Shown here in pieces: positions 16,829-25,432 of a stretch of 40,481 bases of DNA (position 1 is the first letter of the stretch; every line of letters begins with the position of its first letter). The translations under genes were made by a program, and so were the position numbers. This DNA is from Candidatus Schekmanbacteria bacterium (lineage in GTDB: Bacteria; CSSED10-310; JACPHN01), in contig JACPHN010000056.1 in NCBI GenBank assembly GCA_016188575.1, positions 1 through 40,481 on the forward strand, in the 5' to 3' direction. A model generated the notes under the pieces. It had not been told where the DNA came from, ran no database searches, and saw only the letters and a program-made list of their open reading frames with translations.

Positions 16829-17897
16829 GGCATCGCGGGTGGAGCTCGCCGGGCTGTTGGGCAAGGTGTGCGGGCCGGGGGTCTCGGACATTCACTTCAA
16901 GGCAGGACGACCGCCTGTGGTCAGACGGAATGGCCAGCTCGTCAACGCAGACTATCCAAGGCTGACGCCGAGTCACACGGGGCGGATCGCCAAGATGGTG
17001 CTGCCAAAGCCTCTCCAGGCGGCGCTGGTGCGGCAGTCGTCCGTATGTACGTCGTACTGGGTGCCGCAGCTCGGCCGATTTCGCGTCTCCTTTTTTCGGC
17101 AGCGGGGGAGCATTGAAGCGGTGTTTCGCTTCATCCCGGTCCGGCTGCCTGTGCGTGGGGAGCTTGGGCTGACCGGAGCAGTAGCCGGGCTGGTGCAGGA
17201 GACATCGGGGCTCATCCTGGTGACGGGACCGGCGTCATCAGGAAGGTCCACGACGGGAGCATGGCTTGTAGCGGAAGTTGCGCAGCGGCGCAGGGCGCAC
17301 ATTCTGACGATCGAGGATCCGATCGAGCACGTGATCGCAGATGCGCTGTCGTCGGTGGACCAAGTTGAGCTCGGGATGAACGGATCGGGTCTTGGATCGG
17401 CGCTGCGTCTGGCGGGACGTCAAGACGTCAACGTGCTCATGGTAGGGCCGCCGGTTACGGACGAGGCGCTCGAAGCGATGCTGGCGCTTGGGAGAGCGGG
17501 AATGCTGGTGATCGGCTACCTGACGGCAGCCAGCGTGCGCTCGGCGGTCGACTGGATTCTGGAGAGTTGCTCCGGTCGGGCGAGCGAGGCGCGGCTGGAG
17601 CTGGCGCTGACAACGATCCGAGCCGTCGTGGGGCAACGGCTCGTGATGGCTCGTGATGGGTCGCGCAGGATTGCGGCGCAAGAAGTCCTGCGAATGGAAT
17701 CGGGAGTGGCCAATGCGCTGGCTTCCGGGGCGAGCTGGGATGCCGTGCGCGCGCTCCAGCATGCCGCCGATCCGGAGGAAATGCACACCCTTGAGTGGCA
17801 CCTCATCGCCATGGCCAAGCGCGAAGAGATAACGGTCGATCAGGCCTTGGCGGCGGCGCAAGTCGCGAGCGAGGTTGAGCGTGAGCTATTGCTCTAG
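16815..17897 (+). CDS. Second PilT-like ATPase paralogue, degenerate Walker A and B
   Basis: A 360-residue PilT homologue beginning at GTG 16815 inside the end of the preceding gene; GTG 16839 is an alternative, and the longer frame from 16773 is unlikely. The N-terminal domain contains VSDIHFKAGRPPVVRRNGQL (23-42). Walker A is GPASSGRST (138-146), with Arg144 replacing the essential Lys. The Asp box is LTIEDPIEH (164-172). Walker B reads VLMVGPPVT, with Pro at the usual catalytic Glu, and the His box reads GYLTAAS with no His. This looks like a pseudo-ATPase, perhaps forming mixed rings with the upstream paralogue. The open frame and intact length argue for a retained protein rather than decay. 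Confidence 0.82.
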   Translation: MDSTEASRVELAGLLGKVCGPGVSDIHFKAGRPPVVRRNGQLVNADYPRLTPSHTGRIAKMVLPKPLQAALVRQSSVCTSYWVPQLGRFRVSFFRQRGSIEAVFRFIPVRLPVRGELGLTGAVAGLVQETSGLILVTGPASSGRSTTGAWLVAEVAQRRRAHILTIEDPIEHVIADALSSVDQVELGMNGSGLGSALRLAGRQDVNVLMVGPPVTDEALEAMLALGRAGMLVIGYLTAASVRSAVDWILESCSGRASEARLELALTTIRAVVGQRLVMARDGSRRIAAQEVLRMESGVANALASGASWDAVRALQHAADPEEMHTLEWHLIAMAKREEITVDQALAAAQVASEVERELLL

Positions 17898-17911
17898 GCG
17901 AGTCGCCTAGA
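17893..17911. terminator. Palindrome containing both stop codons of two convergent genes
   Basis: TCTAGGCGA, a central G and TCGCCTAGA make a perfect 19-base dyad. The plus-strand PilT-like stop TAG is at 17895-17897 and the rpsU stop (minus strand) is at 17907-17909, one in each arm. It can form an 8-bp, 3-base-loop hairpin in either transcript. No T run follows. Confidence 0.5.
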
Positions 17912-18113
17912 CGCCGGACACGAGATTCGCCTTGTTGCGTCGCCGAGCTGCCTTGAGCTCCTTGCGGCGCCGCACGGCACTGGGCTTCTCGTAGTAGCGG
18001 TTCTTGCGGATTTCGCGAATCAGGCCCTCGCGCTGCGTCTTGCGCTTGAGGGTGCGAAGGGCGCGTTCGAGGTTCTTATTGCTCACTTCAACTTCGGCTC
18101 GTACGACTGCCAT
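17907..18113 (-). CDS. rpsU: 30S ribosomal protein bS21
   Basis: Small-subunit protein near the anti-Shine-Dalgarno end of 16S rRNA. The 68 residues fit: EVEVSNKNLERALRTLKRK, then REIRKNRYYEKPSAVRRRKE and a basic tail. ATG 18113 has AAGGAG upstream; the longer frame to 18155 has no support. A near-consensus promoter lies about 50 bases before the start, consistent with high expression. Confidence 0.96.
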   Translation of the reverse strand: MAVVRAEVEVSNKNLERALRTLKRKTQREGLIREIRKNRYYEKPSAVRRRKELKAARRRNKANLVSGV

Positions 18114-18438
18114 AAACTCTCCTTCAGGGGTCTTACACACATTTCGGAGGACCAACTAAAGCGCTCCTAGTATAATTTCTCAGGTCGCGGTTGTCAAGCT
18201 TACGGTGGCGAATCACGCTGTTGGGCGGTGATCGCGGGCCGAGGGGGGAGCCGGCACGCGGGTGTATTGGCGCGCTTGCCAGGCGGTACTCGCCGAAGCA
18301 GACAAGAGGTTCAAAGCGGTGCTAGGGTAGAGAAGTCGCCGGGAACGTAGTGCTGTCCAGCTCCCTTCGCGTCGCGCCGGTACCGGGCGCACGGAAGGCG
18401 GCGGGATCCAAGTCCGTACCCTTTCAGGAGCCACTGTC
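18114..18438. other. Divergent intergenic region of rpsU and the MBL-fold gene
   Basis: About 325 bases that hold the rpsU leader and promoter at one end and an AGGAG ribosome binding site (18426-18430) for the hydrolase at the other. No further gene or RNA was recognised. Confidence 0.5.
18169..18197 (-). promoter_or_regulatory. Strong sigma-70 promoter of rpsU
   Basis: On the minus strand TTGACA (18197-18192), a 17-base spacer and TATACT (18174-18169). The -35 box and spacer are ideal and the -10 box matches at five of six positions. The leader would be about 49 bases. Confidence 0.85.
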
Positions 18439-19299
18439 GTGATCGTCCATCATCTCAACTGCGGCACGCTCTGTCCGCTGAGCGCACGCCTGGTCACCGG
18501 GACCGGAAGCTACTTCGAACGAGGGCGGATGGTTTGCCACTGCCTGCTCATCGAGACGAACGCCGGCCTCGTTCTGGTCGATACCGGCATTGGCAGAGAC
18601 GACGTGGCGATGGCGCACCCGTTCGGCCGCTTTTTCGAGGTCCTCGCCAAGCCTGCGCTGGATCCAGATGAGACCGCCTGGCAGCAGATTCGCGGGCTGG
18701 GATTCCGCGCTGAGGACGTCCGGCACGCCGTCGTGACGCACCTGGATATTGACCACGCCGGCGGCCTGAGGGATTTCCCCGAGGCACTCGTCCATGTGCA
18801 TGCCCGGGAGCTCGGTGCGGCGCGGGCGCGGTCAGGCCCGGCGGATCGACTGCGTTATGCTCCGCGGCAGTGGCAGAATGGCGTTACATTCCAGGCGTAC
18901 GATGAAGAAGGAGAGCCGTGGCACGGATTTCAGGCCGTTCGTCCACTGCGGGGGTTGCCCGAGGACATCCTCCTCGTGCCACTGACTGGCCACAGCCGAG
19001 GGCACAGTGGCGTTGCGGTGCGCTCCGAGAAAGGATGGCTGCTGCATTGCGGCGATTCCTATTTTTTCCACGGCCAGCTCGATCCGCTGGCGCCGTGGTG
19101 CCCTCCGGGTCTGCGGTTGATGCAGTGGCTGGATCAGTCCAGCGGCGTGGATCGGAGGCGCAATGTGAGCCGTCTGCGGCAACTGGTCGCGGAGCGCGGC
19201 GATCTCGTAAGGCTGTTCTCGTCGCACGACGCGACCGAGCTCGAGCGGTGTCGGCTCGCGGCACCCCGGCAGCGTGAGCCGGTGCCGGTCTCGCTGTGA
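18439..19299 (+). CDS. Metallo-beta-lactamase-fold hydrolase
   Basis: Cytosolic metal-dependent hydrolase of the lactonase/glyoxalase-like MBL group, 286 residues. Metal-binding candidates are H101, D103, D105 and H106 in THLDIDHAGG, H185 and H189 in TGHSRGHSG, and D206 in HCGDSYFF; SSHD near residue 264 supplies a last histidine. The usual HxHxDH is HxDxDH here, a form I recall in a subset of the family. Substrate is unknown; lactone, thioester or phosphodiester are possible. GTG 18439 is supported by AGGAG eight bases upstream. It is convergent with the SprA-like gene and has no operon partner. Confidence 0.82.
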   Translation: MIVHHLNCGTLCPLSARLVTGTGSYFERGRMVCHCLLIETNAGLVLVDTGIGRDDVAMAHPFGRFFEVLAKPALDPDETAWQQIRGLGFRAEDVRHAVVTHLDIDHAGGLRDFPEALVHVHARELGAARARSGPADRLRYAPRQWQNGVTFQAYDEEGEPWHGFQAVRPLRGLPEDILLVPLTGHSRGHSGVAVRSEKGWLLHCGDSYFFHGQLDPLAPWCPPGLRLMQWLDQSSGVDRRRNVSRLRQLVAERGDLVRLFSSHDATELERCRLAAPRQREPVPVSL

Positions 19300-19321
19300 C
19301 GGGAGCGCTGGCGCTGGCGGA

Positions 19322-20491
19322 TCAGACGAAGGCGTTGATGGCGTGCGCCGCCGTGGCGAGGGCTTCGGCGTACGGAGCTTTGCGATAGGCATCGCGGCCG
19401 CGCTGCTCGGTGGCCTTGAGGCTCTGGACCGGCGCGCCGGCCGCGATTTCAGGCGCGTTGCCGGTAGCCGGCCGGAGCCTTTCGCCGGTCGATGAAGTGG
19501 GTGTGTCGGGCGCCTCACCGGCTACCGGCGCAGGGGCCGCCTGTCCGCGGGGAACGGAGGGCGCGGCGGCGGGGCTGGAATCCGCGGCGTTGCGCGGCGC
19601 CAGGGCGGCGGTATCATCGCGCGCGGAGCGGCGGCGATCAGCACCGATCTCGGGCGCAAGGCGGGCGGGAAAGCCCGCTGCCGGTTGGGGCTCGGAGGAA
19701 GGCGAAGGTGGCGCAACCGGCTTCTCGGGCGGCGCGCTCGCGGCCTCTTCCGCGGTGGCGCTGTCCTTGGTGCTCGCGGCGCGGCCGGCGGCCTCCGCCG
19801 TCTTGTCCGCCTGCTCCTGGCGAAGGTCCTCGCGCGCATCGAGGGCTACCCGGGCGGCGCGGGCGGCGATGGAGCGGTCAGCGGCCGATGGATCACGTGG
19901 AGCGAGAGCGGCGCGGCGGATCTGGCTCATCTTCTGAATCGTCGCGGCAGGATCTCCGGGGACAGGGCTCATGTCCACTTTGACCTCACCGCCGACGGCG
20001 TAGCGCTTGCCGTCAGGGCCAACTTGAAAGGTGAACTGCGGCCCGCCGCGAGCGTGCCCACCGGCCGCGGCCTTGTGGGCAGCCTCGTGCTGGCGCACTT
20101 CGCGGTCGGTCTTCTCGAGCTCCTCGACTTCCTTCCTTTGGTCCGCAGGTAGCTCTTCGGTCGCCGCCTCCGCGTGACCTTTCGCGCGCTTCTGGCCGGC
20201 GTCGGCGGGCTCATCCGTGCCGGGGGCCGCCTGGGAACCACCGGGCTCCTCTGCACCGCTCGCCGCGTCTTCCGGGGCGGTGGCAGGTCCACTTCCGCCG
20301 CCGGCACCCGCCAAGGCCGCCGGCGGGGTCACGCGAGCTTGCGGTGAGAGCTCGACCACGAACGCAGGGGTTTGCCCCGGCTCTACTCCGGCCGTTCGAG
20401 GCAAGCCGGTGGCCGCCGCCTGGGGCAGCTTGAAAGCGCCGGCGGGCGAGCGGGTCGGTGCTGTGGTAGGTGATCGGATCGCAGTAACCAT
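19322..20491 (-). CDS. SprA-like putative metalloprotease (CJM1_0395 family) with disordered flanks
   Basis: A 389-residue protein whose core (about residues 120-215) matches the SprA-related putative metalloproteases: REVRQHEAAHKAAAG, with zinc-motif-like HEAAH at 135-139, then GPDGKRYAVGGEV and MSPVPGDPAATIQKM. The flanking 110 N-terminal and 175 C-terminal residues are rich in Ala, Pro, Ser and Glu and probably disordered. No signal peptide is evident. Proteolytic activity is assumed from the HExxH-like motif and is not proven for the family. A sigma-28-like promoter precedes it, suggesting co-regulation with motility genes. Confidence 0.78.
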   Translation of the reverse strand: MVTAIRSPTTAPTRSPAGAFKLPQAAATGLPRTAGVEPGQTPAFVVELSPQARVTPPAALAGAGGGSGPATAPEDAASGAEEPGGSQAAPGTDEPADAGQKRAKGHAEAATEELPADQRKEVEELEKTDREVRQHEAAHKAAAGGHARGGPQFTFQVGPDGKRYAVGGEVKVDMSPVPGDPAATIQKMSQIRRAALAPRDPSAADRSIAARAARVALDAREDLRQEQADKTAEAAGRAASTKDSATAEEAASAPPEKPVAPPSPSSEPQPAAGFPARLAPEIGADRRRSARDDTAALAPRNAADSSPAAAPSVPRGQAAPAPVAGEAPDTPTSSTGERLRPATGNAPEIAAGAPVQSLKATEQRGRDAYRKAPYAEALATAAHAINAFV

Positions 20492-20852
20492 GCAGCTCTC
20501 TCGCGACCTAAGGAGCGCGTCGAATCCTCCATATTGTCTATCGGAAAAACCCCTCGCACACTTTAGGGTCCATCGCGTTCAGCGAGATGCTAGGAGGTCT
20601 CTCATTCCACCGCCAGTGCGACTGCGAGCTGTGAGGAACGGCGCGCTTGCAGGAACGGATGAGCAGGGGTATGAAGCCGGCACAGCTCGGCTCCTTGTGG
20701 GGGCCCCCCGGATTGAAATTTTGCTACCGAAGCCGAACCGTGCTCTCGTCAGCCTCGTCATGCCAACAGCGCCTTCGTCGCCTGGCCGAAATGAGGATCG
20801 GTCCCGGGGACCATACGCCAGACATGCCACAGTTTTCGGAGGGAATAGGCCA
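20492..20852. other. Divergent intergenic region of the SprA-like and subtilase genes
   Basis: About 360 bases. The minus side carries a sigma-28-like promoter. The plus side has a GGGGGCCCCCC palindrome (20699-20709), a small GGTCC/GGACC hairpin about 45 bases before the subtilase start, and GGAGGG as ribosome binding site. I recognise no gene. Confidence 0.5.
20538..20565 (-). promoter_or_regulatory. Sigma-28 (FliA)-like promoter of the SprA-like gene
   Basis: On the minus strand TAAAGTGT starts at 20565 and TCCGATAG ends at 20538, with 16 bases between TAAA and TCCGATAG. The sigma-28 consensus is TAAAGTTT and GCCGATAA with 15 bases between TAAA and GCCGATAA. Seven of eight and six of eight positions match. 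The start codon lies about 46 bases downstream. Confidence 0.5.
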
Positions 20853-23648
20853 ATGACGACGATGAATCGGAAGCAGTTGTCAGCGGCAATGATGTGGATC
20901 ACCGTTTTTGCCGCGCCCGCCGGCGCTGAAGACTCTTTGGCATCGAGAGGTTCAGAGACGACGCCCTTGCTTTACTCGCCCGCCGCCACTGACACGGTCT
21001 CCCCGGTGTGGCCCGAGGAGAGCCGGCTCGAGGCGCTGGGCGTCGCTTGGGAGGACGTCACGCTGCGGTGGACCGCAGCCACCGACGAGAGCGGAGTGAC
21101 GGCCTACCGGATCTATCAGAACACCACGCTTCGCGACACGGTCGGCGGCGATGTCCGCGGATATGCCGCGAGCAGGCTCTCGGAGCGGACCAACTACCGG
21201 TTCAGGGTGGAAGCGGGGGACACGGCGGGCAACTGGTCGAGCACGGGTCCATCGGCAACCGTGCGGACCGAGCCTGCGGACAAGGAGTCGCCGAAGCTGC
21301 TCGAGAGTCGGTTGGAGATCCTGGACGTCACCGGCACGACGGCGCGCTTCCGTTGGGGGGCGGGGACGGACGACGTGGGGTTGGTAACGTATCGGATCGA
21401 GGGCGCGACCCGGGTTTTGGCCGAGACGGATGGCACGACGCTGGAGGCAACGGCGACCGGGCTGCGGCCGGGTCGCTACTACAAGGTCAATCTCGTCGCC
21501 TACGACCAGGCCGGCAATGCGTCCAACGACGGCCCAAATGGCGCCTTCATGGCCATCGACCCCGGCGTGCCCGCGCCGCCGGAGTGGGTTACGATCAGTC
21601 CACCCAACTTCTTCAAGGGCATCGAGGACGAGCTGGGGGTAGGGTGGGGAGACAGCACCACCCCGGGAGCAGTCCGCTATCGCCTCTACCGCCGCCTGCC
21701 CGGCGAGTCCACACCGACGCTCATCGGAGAGTTTCCACCCCGCACGTCCCACTACGACAGGGGCCTGGACCCTGCGCAGACGTACTACTACTCGGTCTCC
21801 GCCGTCGACAGCGGGGGCGCGGAAGGGCCGCGCAGCGTCGAGGCCTCGCTGATCCCCATGGAGTCTTATTGGCAGGTCCCTGGCCCGGGAAAGATGGAGC
21901 GTAAGGTGCGGATCTCGGTGGCGCGCATCATGCAGGGAGAGGACCCCAGAGAGGAGCTGGAGCGCAACGAATACCAGATCAGGACCGCGCCGGACGGCTT
22001 TCCCTTGGTGCTGGAATTCACCGGCCCGGCGCGGGATGAGTGGTTCGACGAGCTCGAGTCTATCGGCCTGGAGGTGGGCGAACGCGGTGGCGAAAGCTGC
22101 ACGGTATTGTACGACTACGACCGTCTGGTGGAACAGCTCAAAGCGGTCGAGGCGTTGCCCTTTGTCCGCCGACAGATGGCATTGCCCTCGGGATACTCTC
22201 CCGGCTCGATGTCTCCGACCTCGGCCGCGGGTGCGGCATCCATGGAGCTCGTCCGGGAGATTACCGGTATCGAGCCGCTACGCAAGGCCGGCATCGACGG
22301 CTCCGCTATCCCGATCGGCTTCATCGACTGGGGCTTCAGCCCGGGGACGCACGGTTTCACCGCCATCGCCGTGATGAAGGAGCTGCTTTCCCTGAATCAG
22401 GTCACCACGTGTCAACCCAAGCCGAGCGAAAGACTGAACGTTTGCATCGGTCAGCTCGCCAGCAAGAAGGTCATCGTGGTGCCGATGACCTTCTTGGACC
22501 AGCCCGCCCCGCAGATGGACGAGGCGATCACCGCGCTCGCCGGCGACGTGCATGTGGTGTTCGCGGCTGGCAACAACGCCAGGCTCGCGTATGCGGCCGA
22601 CGCCTTCAATCCGGTGGTGAAGGCAGGGAGAACCACGCACGGCTTCGGGACGGCGACGGGAAACTGGGAAATCACCCTCGACAGCGCCTACGACCCGCGG
22701 GATGAGCTGGTCGTCTACCTCTTCTGGAACCGGCCGGACCTGGATCTAGGGGTCGTGCTGTTCGAGGACGACTGCCCGCGCGCCGGGAGCGAAAGTCACG
22801 AGGACATGCCCATAGGCGAACAGTGGTACCCCTGGGCACGCGCGGGGTGGACACCGAGCAAGCGGCTGCCGGGAAGTTGCCTCTCCAACCGTTACGACGC
22901 CGGGGTTTTCCTCCACAAGGTGCCCGCGAACGTGGATTTGTCGAGCCTTCGATTCCGCCTCGTCGTGCTCGTGAAGGACGAGGGCCTGCTCACCGTGACG
23001 CCGCGCACCTCGAGTCACAGCATTCTCGGTTGGGCGGCGCACCCCGACGTGATGGCCATCGGCGCGTCCGAAGACGACTTGATCGCGGATTACAGCGGTC
23101 GCGGGCCGGGTATGATCATGGCCGCGAACGGTTTCCAGGAGCTCGAGAAACCGGCCTTCGTCGCCCCCGGCCATGTGAAAAACGCGGCCGGCGCAACTTT
23201 CCGCGGCACCTCGGCGGCCGCGCCGGTCGCGGCCGCGCTCGTCGCCATCCACCTCGACCAGTATCAGCGCCGGCACGGTAAGCTGCCCGCGCGCTCGCAG
23301 ACCGAGTCCGCGCTGGAGGCGCTTTCCACCCGCATCGATTCCACTTGCGGCGGCTGCGAGGGTAACAGCTACGCGCACACGTACGGCGCCGGCCGTATCA
23401 AAATTGCCTGGCTCGAATCTCAGCAATGCACCGGGCCGGGGTGCACGAGCCCCGGCGGACGCCTGTTGCCAGTCGATGAATGCCGCCGGGCAGTGGGGGC
23501 GGCTTCCAAAGGAAGCTGGCCTCCGCGGCGGCGACGATCGGCGGTGAGGCGGACTGCGAGCTTTTGTCGGGCAACCGGGTCGCCACCGAAACGATGTCCT
23601 ACTGGCAGGGGAACACGATGCCCGGGGGACTGGAAGATCCGACTCTGA
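20853..23648 (+). pseudogene. Secreted FN3-subtilisin-like serine protease, frameshifted 5' part
   Basis: Large exported S8-family protein. ATG 20853 follows GGAGGG; a signal peptide ends near AAPAGAEDS. Three fibronectin-III-like domains (about residues 35-145, 145-235, 238-345) precede a pro-domain-like region (about 350-470) and an S8 domain (about 480-860). Candidate catalytic residues are D492 in GFIDWGF, H500 in PGTHG, N574 in FAAGNN and S787 in GTSAAAP. A large beta-rich insertion (about 600-740) separates N574 and S787. After about 23495 the frame degenerates into Arg-rich sequence and stops at 23648, while the natural continuation runs in another frame to 24163. One missing base, probably in the five-G run at 23495-23499, explains this. 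Real mutation and assembly error cannot be told apart here. Confidence 0.78.
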
Positions 23649-24163
23649 GCCTGGTCTACGAGCAGTCCGAGCTGAACGCGCTCCTGGAAGTCTCCGTGAC
23701 CGATCCCCAGCGGACGGACATCGGCGGAATCGGCCGGATCCGACTGTCGCCTCCGGAAGGAGAGCCGGCGTTTCTGGGGGACGGGGCCCGGCTGATGGCG
23801 TATTTCCCGGCGGTGACACTGCCAGCGGGCGCCGCGCTACTCCTGAGAGCGGAGGCCGTCAGCGCGGCGGGGGAAGTTACCGCCCTGGCGTGCACAGGCA
23901 ACTGCGACTGCTTCGACGACGACGGCTGTGAGACCGACCCGGTCCGTGTGCTGCCGGGACGCTCAGCGGAGACCTCGACGGCCCCGTGGAACGTCAACGT
24001 TGGCTTCTCGCTCGAGAACGGTGCACCGGCGCCACCGGAGGTGCTGGACGGAGCGCGGCTCTCGCGGGTCGTCTTCGAGCTGCTTTGGGCCGCGCAGGGT
24101 GAATCCATTTCCTTCGCCAACGACTACGTCATGCTGTTCCCCATCGGCGTGCCACAGCCGTGA
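23480..24163 (+). pseudogene. C-terminal domain of the same frameshifted protease
   Basis: Open frame of up to 227 codons continuing the protease after the frameshift. It has no signal peptide and no ribosome binding site, so it is read as the tail of the preceding gene, not a separate gene. It begins in sense near GGGFQRKLASAAATIGG, contains a beta-rich domain and an Asp/Cys cluster GNCDCFDDDGCETD (near nucleotides 23900-23940), which may bind calcium or form disulfides, and ends in a second beta-rich stretch. The repaired protein would be about 1100 residues. Confidence 0.7.
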
Positions 24164-24313
24164 CAGGTCTTGCTTCGCCGCCTCGACATGGCGGTGCGGT
24201 GGCGGCCTGTGCTTGCTCCCACCTGCTGGCCGCCGGTCGGGCTTGCCCGCAAGCCGAGCTGACACTAGAGTCCAGGGTCCGGGATCACAACACCGCCACC
24301 CCTGCACTGGACG

Positions 24314-25432
24314 ATGGGCGATCGCACTGGACAGCTCTTCGTATGCGGCTTTGACGGCACGCGCCTTCCCGCCGGACTGGAGCAGGCGCTGGCGGCCGGC
24401 GACTGCGGTGGGGTCATCTTGTTTTCGCGAAACATCGAAAGCCCCGCCCAGCTTGCAGCGCTGACGCAGCGGGTTTTCGAAGTCGGCACGCCGCACCGCC
24501 CGTGGATTTGTGTGGACCAGGAGGGTGGACGCGTGGCGCGCTTGCGCGCGCCTTTTACGGTGCTACCGCCAGCGGCGGTACTGGGCGCCCTTGACGACGT
24601 GGACGAGAGCAGGCGATATGCGCGGATTCTCGGCGACGAAGCCGCGGCGGCGGGCTTCAACATAATTTTCGCACCGGTTTTGGACGTCCACTCGAACGCG
24701 GCAAACCCGGTGATCGGAGACCGGGCGCTGTCAGGCGATCCCGCCGCTGTGGGCAGGCTCGGAATCGCTCTGGCCGCGGGGCTTCGCGAGGCCAGCGTAA
24801 TGCCTTGCGGCAAGCACTTTCCCGGCCACGGCGACACCTCTCAGGATTCACACGAAACGCTGCCGGTGGTCGCGCACGACCGCTACAGGCTCGAAGCTGT
24901 GGAGCTGAGGCCGTTTCGGCAGGCGTTGGCCGCGGGCCTGCCGGCGCTGATGACGGCGCACGTGTTGTATCCTGCGCTCGATGCCGACGTACCGGCCACA
25001 CTGTCGCCGCGCATCATCGGGGATTTGTTGCGCGGGGAGTGGGGCTTCGACGGCCTCGTCTTCTCGGACGACGTGGAGATGAAGGCCGTATCGGCGCGTT
25101 ACGCGGCGTGCGAAATCGTCATCGAGGGATTGGGGGCAGGGGTCGATCAGTTCCTTGTCTGCCGTCAATGGGAGCTGCTTCCGGGTCTGATTCGCAGTGT
25201 CGACGCCGCCGTGGAGGTGGGAAGGCTCCAGCCGGAAGTGATTGCCAAGGCGCTTTCCCGCATCGGCCGGGCCAAGGCGCAGTACGCTGCAGGCTATCGC
25301 GGCGTCGGCGCGGCGCAGATCGAGGCCTATCTGGCGGCGGTTGCGGAGCATCACGGGGCGATGGCGACCCGTTTCGCCGCGGCATGGCTAGCGGCGCGGG
25401 CGAGCCATGCGGATGGTGGCGGCGCGGGATGA
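24314..25432 (+). CDS. nagZ: Beta-N-acetylhexosaminidase, GH3 (NagZ)
   Basis: Cytosolic glycosidase that removes GlcNAc from GlcNAc-anhydroMurNAc muropeptides in peptidoglycan recycling. The 372-residue protein has the GH3 TIM-barrel motifs GGVILFSRN (32-40), VDQEGGRVARL (68-78), KHFPGHGDT (167-175), the catalytic-loop His in DSHETLP (H180), and the nucleophile Asp in FSDDVEMKA (250-258). No signal peptide. No good ribosome binding site is visible before ATG 24314. Its stop overlaps the proposed selD start as ATGA. Confidence 0.93.
   Translation: MGDRTGQLFVCGFDGTRLPAGLEQALAAGDCGGVILFSRNIESPAQLAALTQRVFEVGTPHRPWICVDQEGGRVARLRAPFTVLPPAAVLGALDDVDESRRYARILGDEAAAAGFNIIFAPVLDVHSNAANPVIGDRALSGDPAAVGRLGIALAAGLREASVMPCGKHFPGHGDTSQDSHETLPVVAHDRYRLEAVELRPFRQALAAGLPALMTAHVLYPALDADVPATLSPRIIGDLLRGEWGFDGLVFSDDVEMKAVSARYAACEIVIEGLGAGVDQFLVCRQWELLPGLIRSVDAAVEVGRLQPEVIAKALSRIGRAKAQYAAGYRGVGAAQIEAYLAAVAEHHGAMATRFAAAWLAARASHADGGGAG

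Noticed and set aside
19410-19937. Plus-strand Ala/Arg-rich frames opposite the SprA-like gene
   Set aside because: They mirror a low-complexity gene; the minus frame carries the conserved HEAAH core.
20217-20852. Extended N-terminus of the subtilase from 20217
   Set aside because: It runs antisense through the SprA-like gene; ATG 20853 has a ribosome binding site and signal peptide.
23480-24163. An independent gene for the protein tail after the subtilase
   Set aside because: No ribosome binding site or signal peptide; it continues the protease sequence after a one-base shift.
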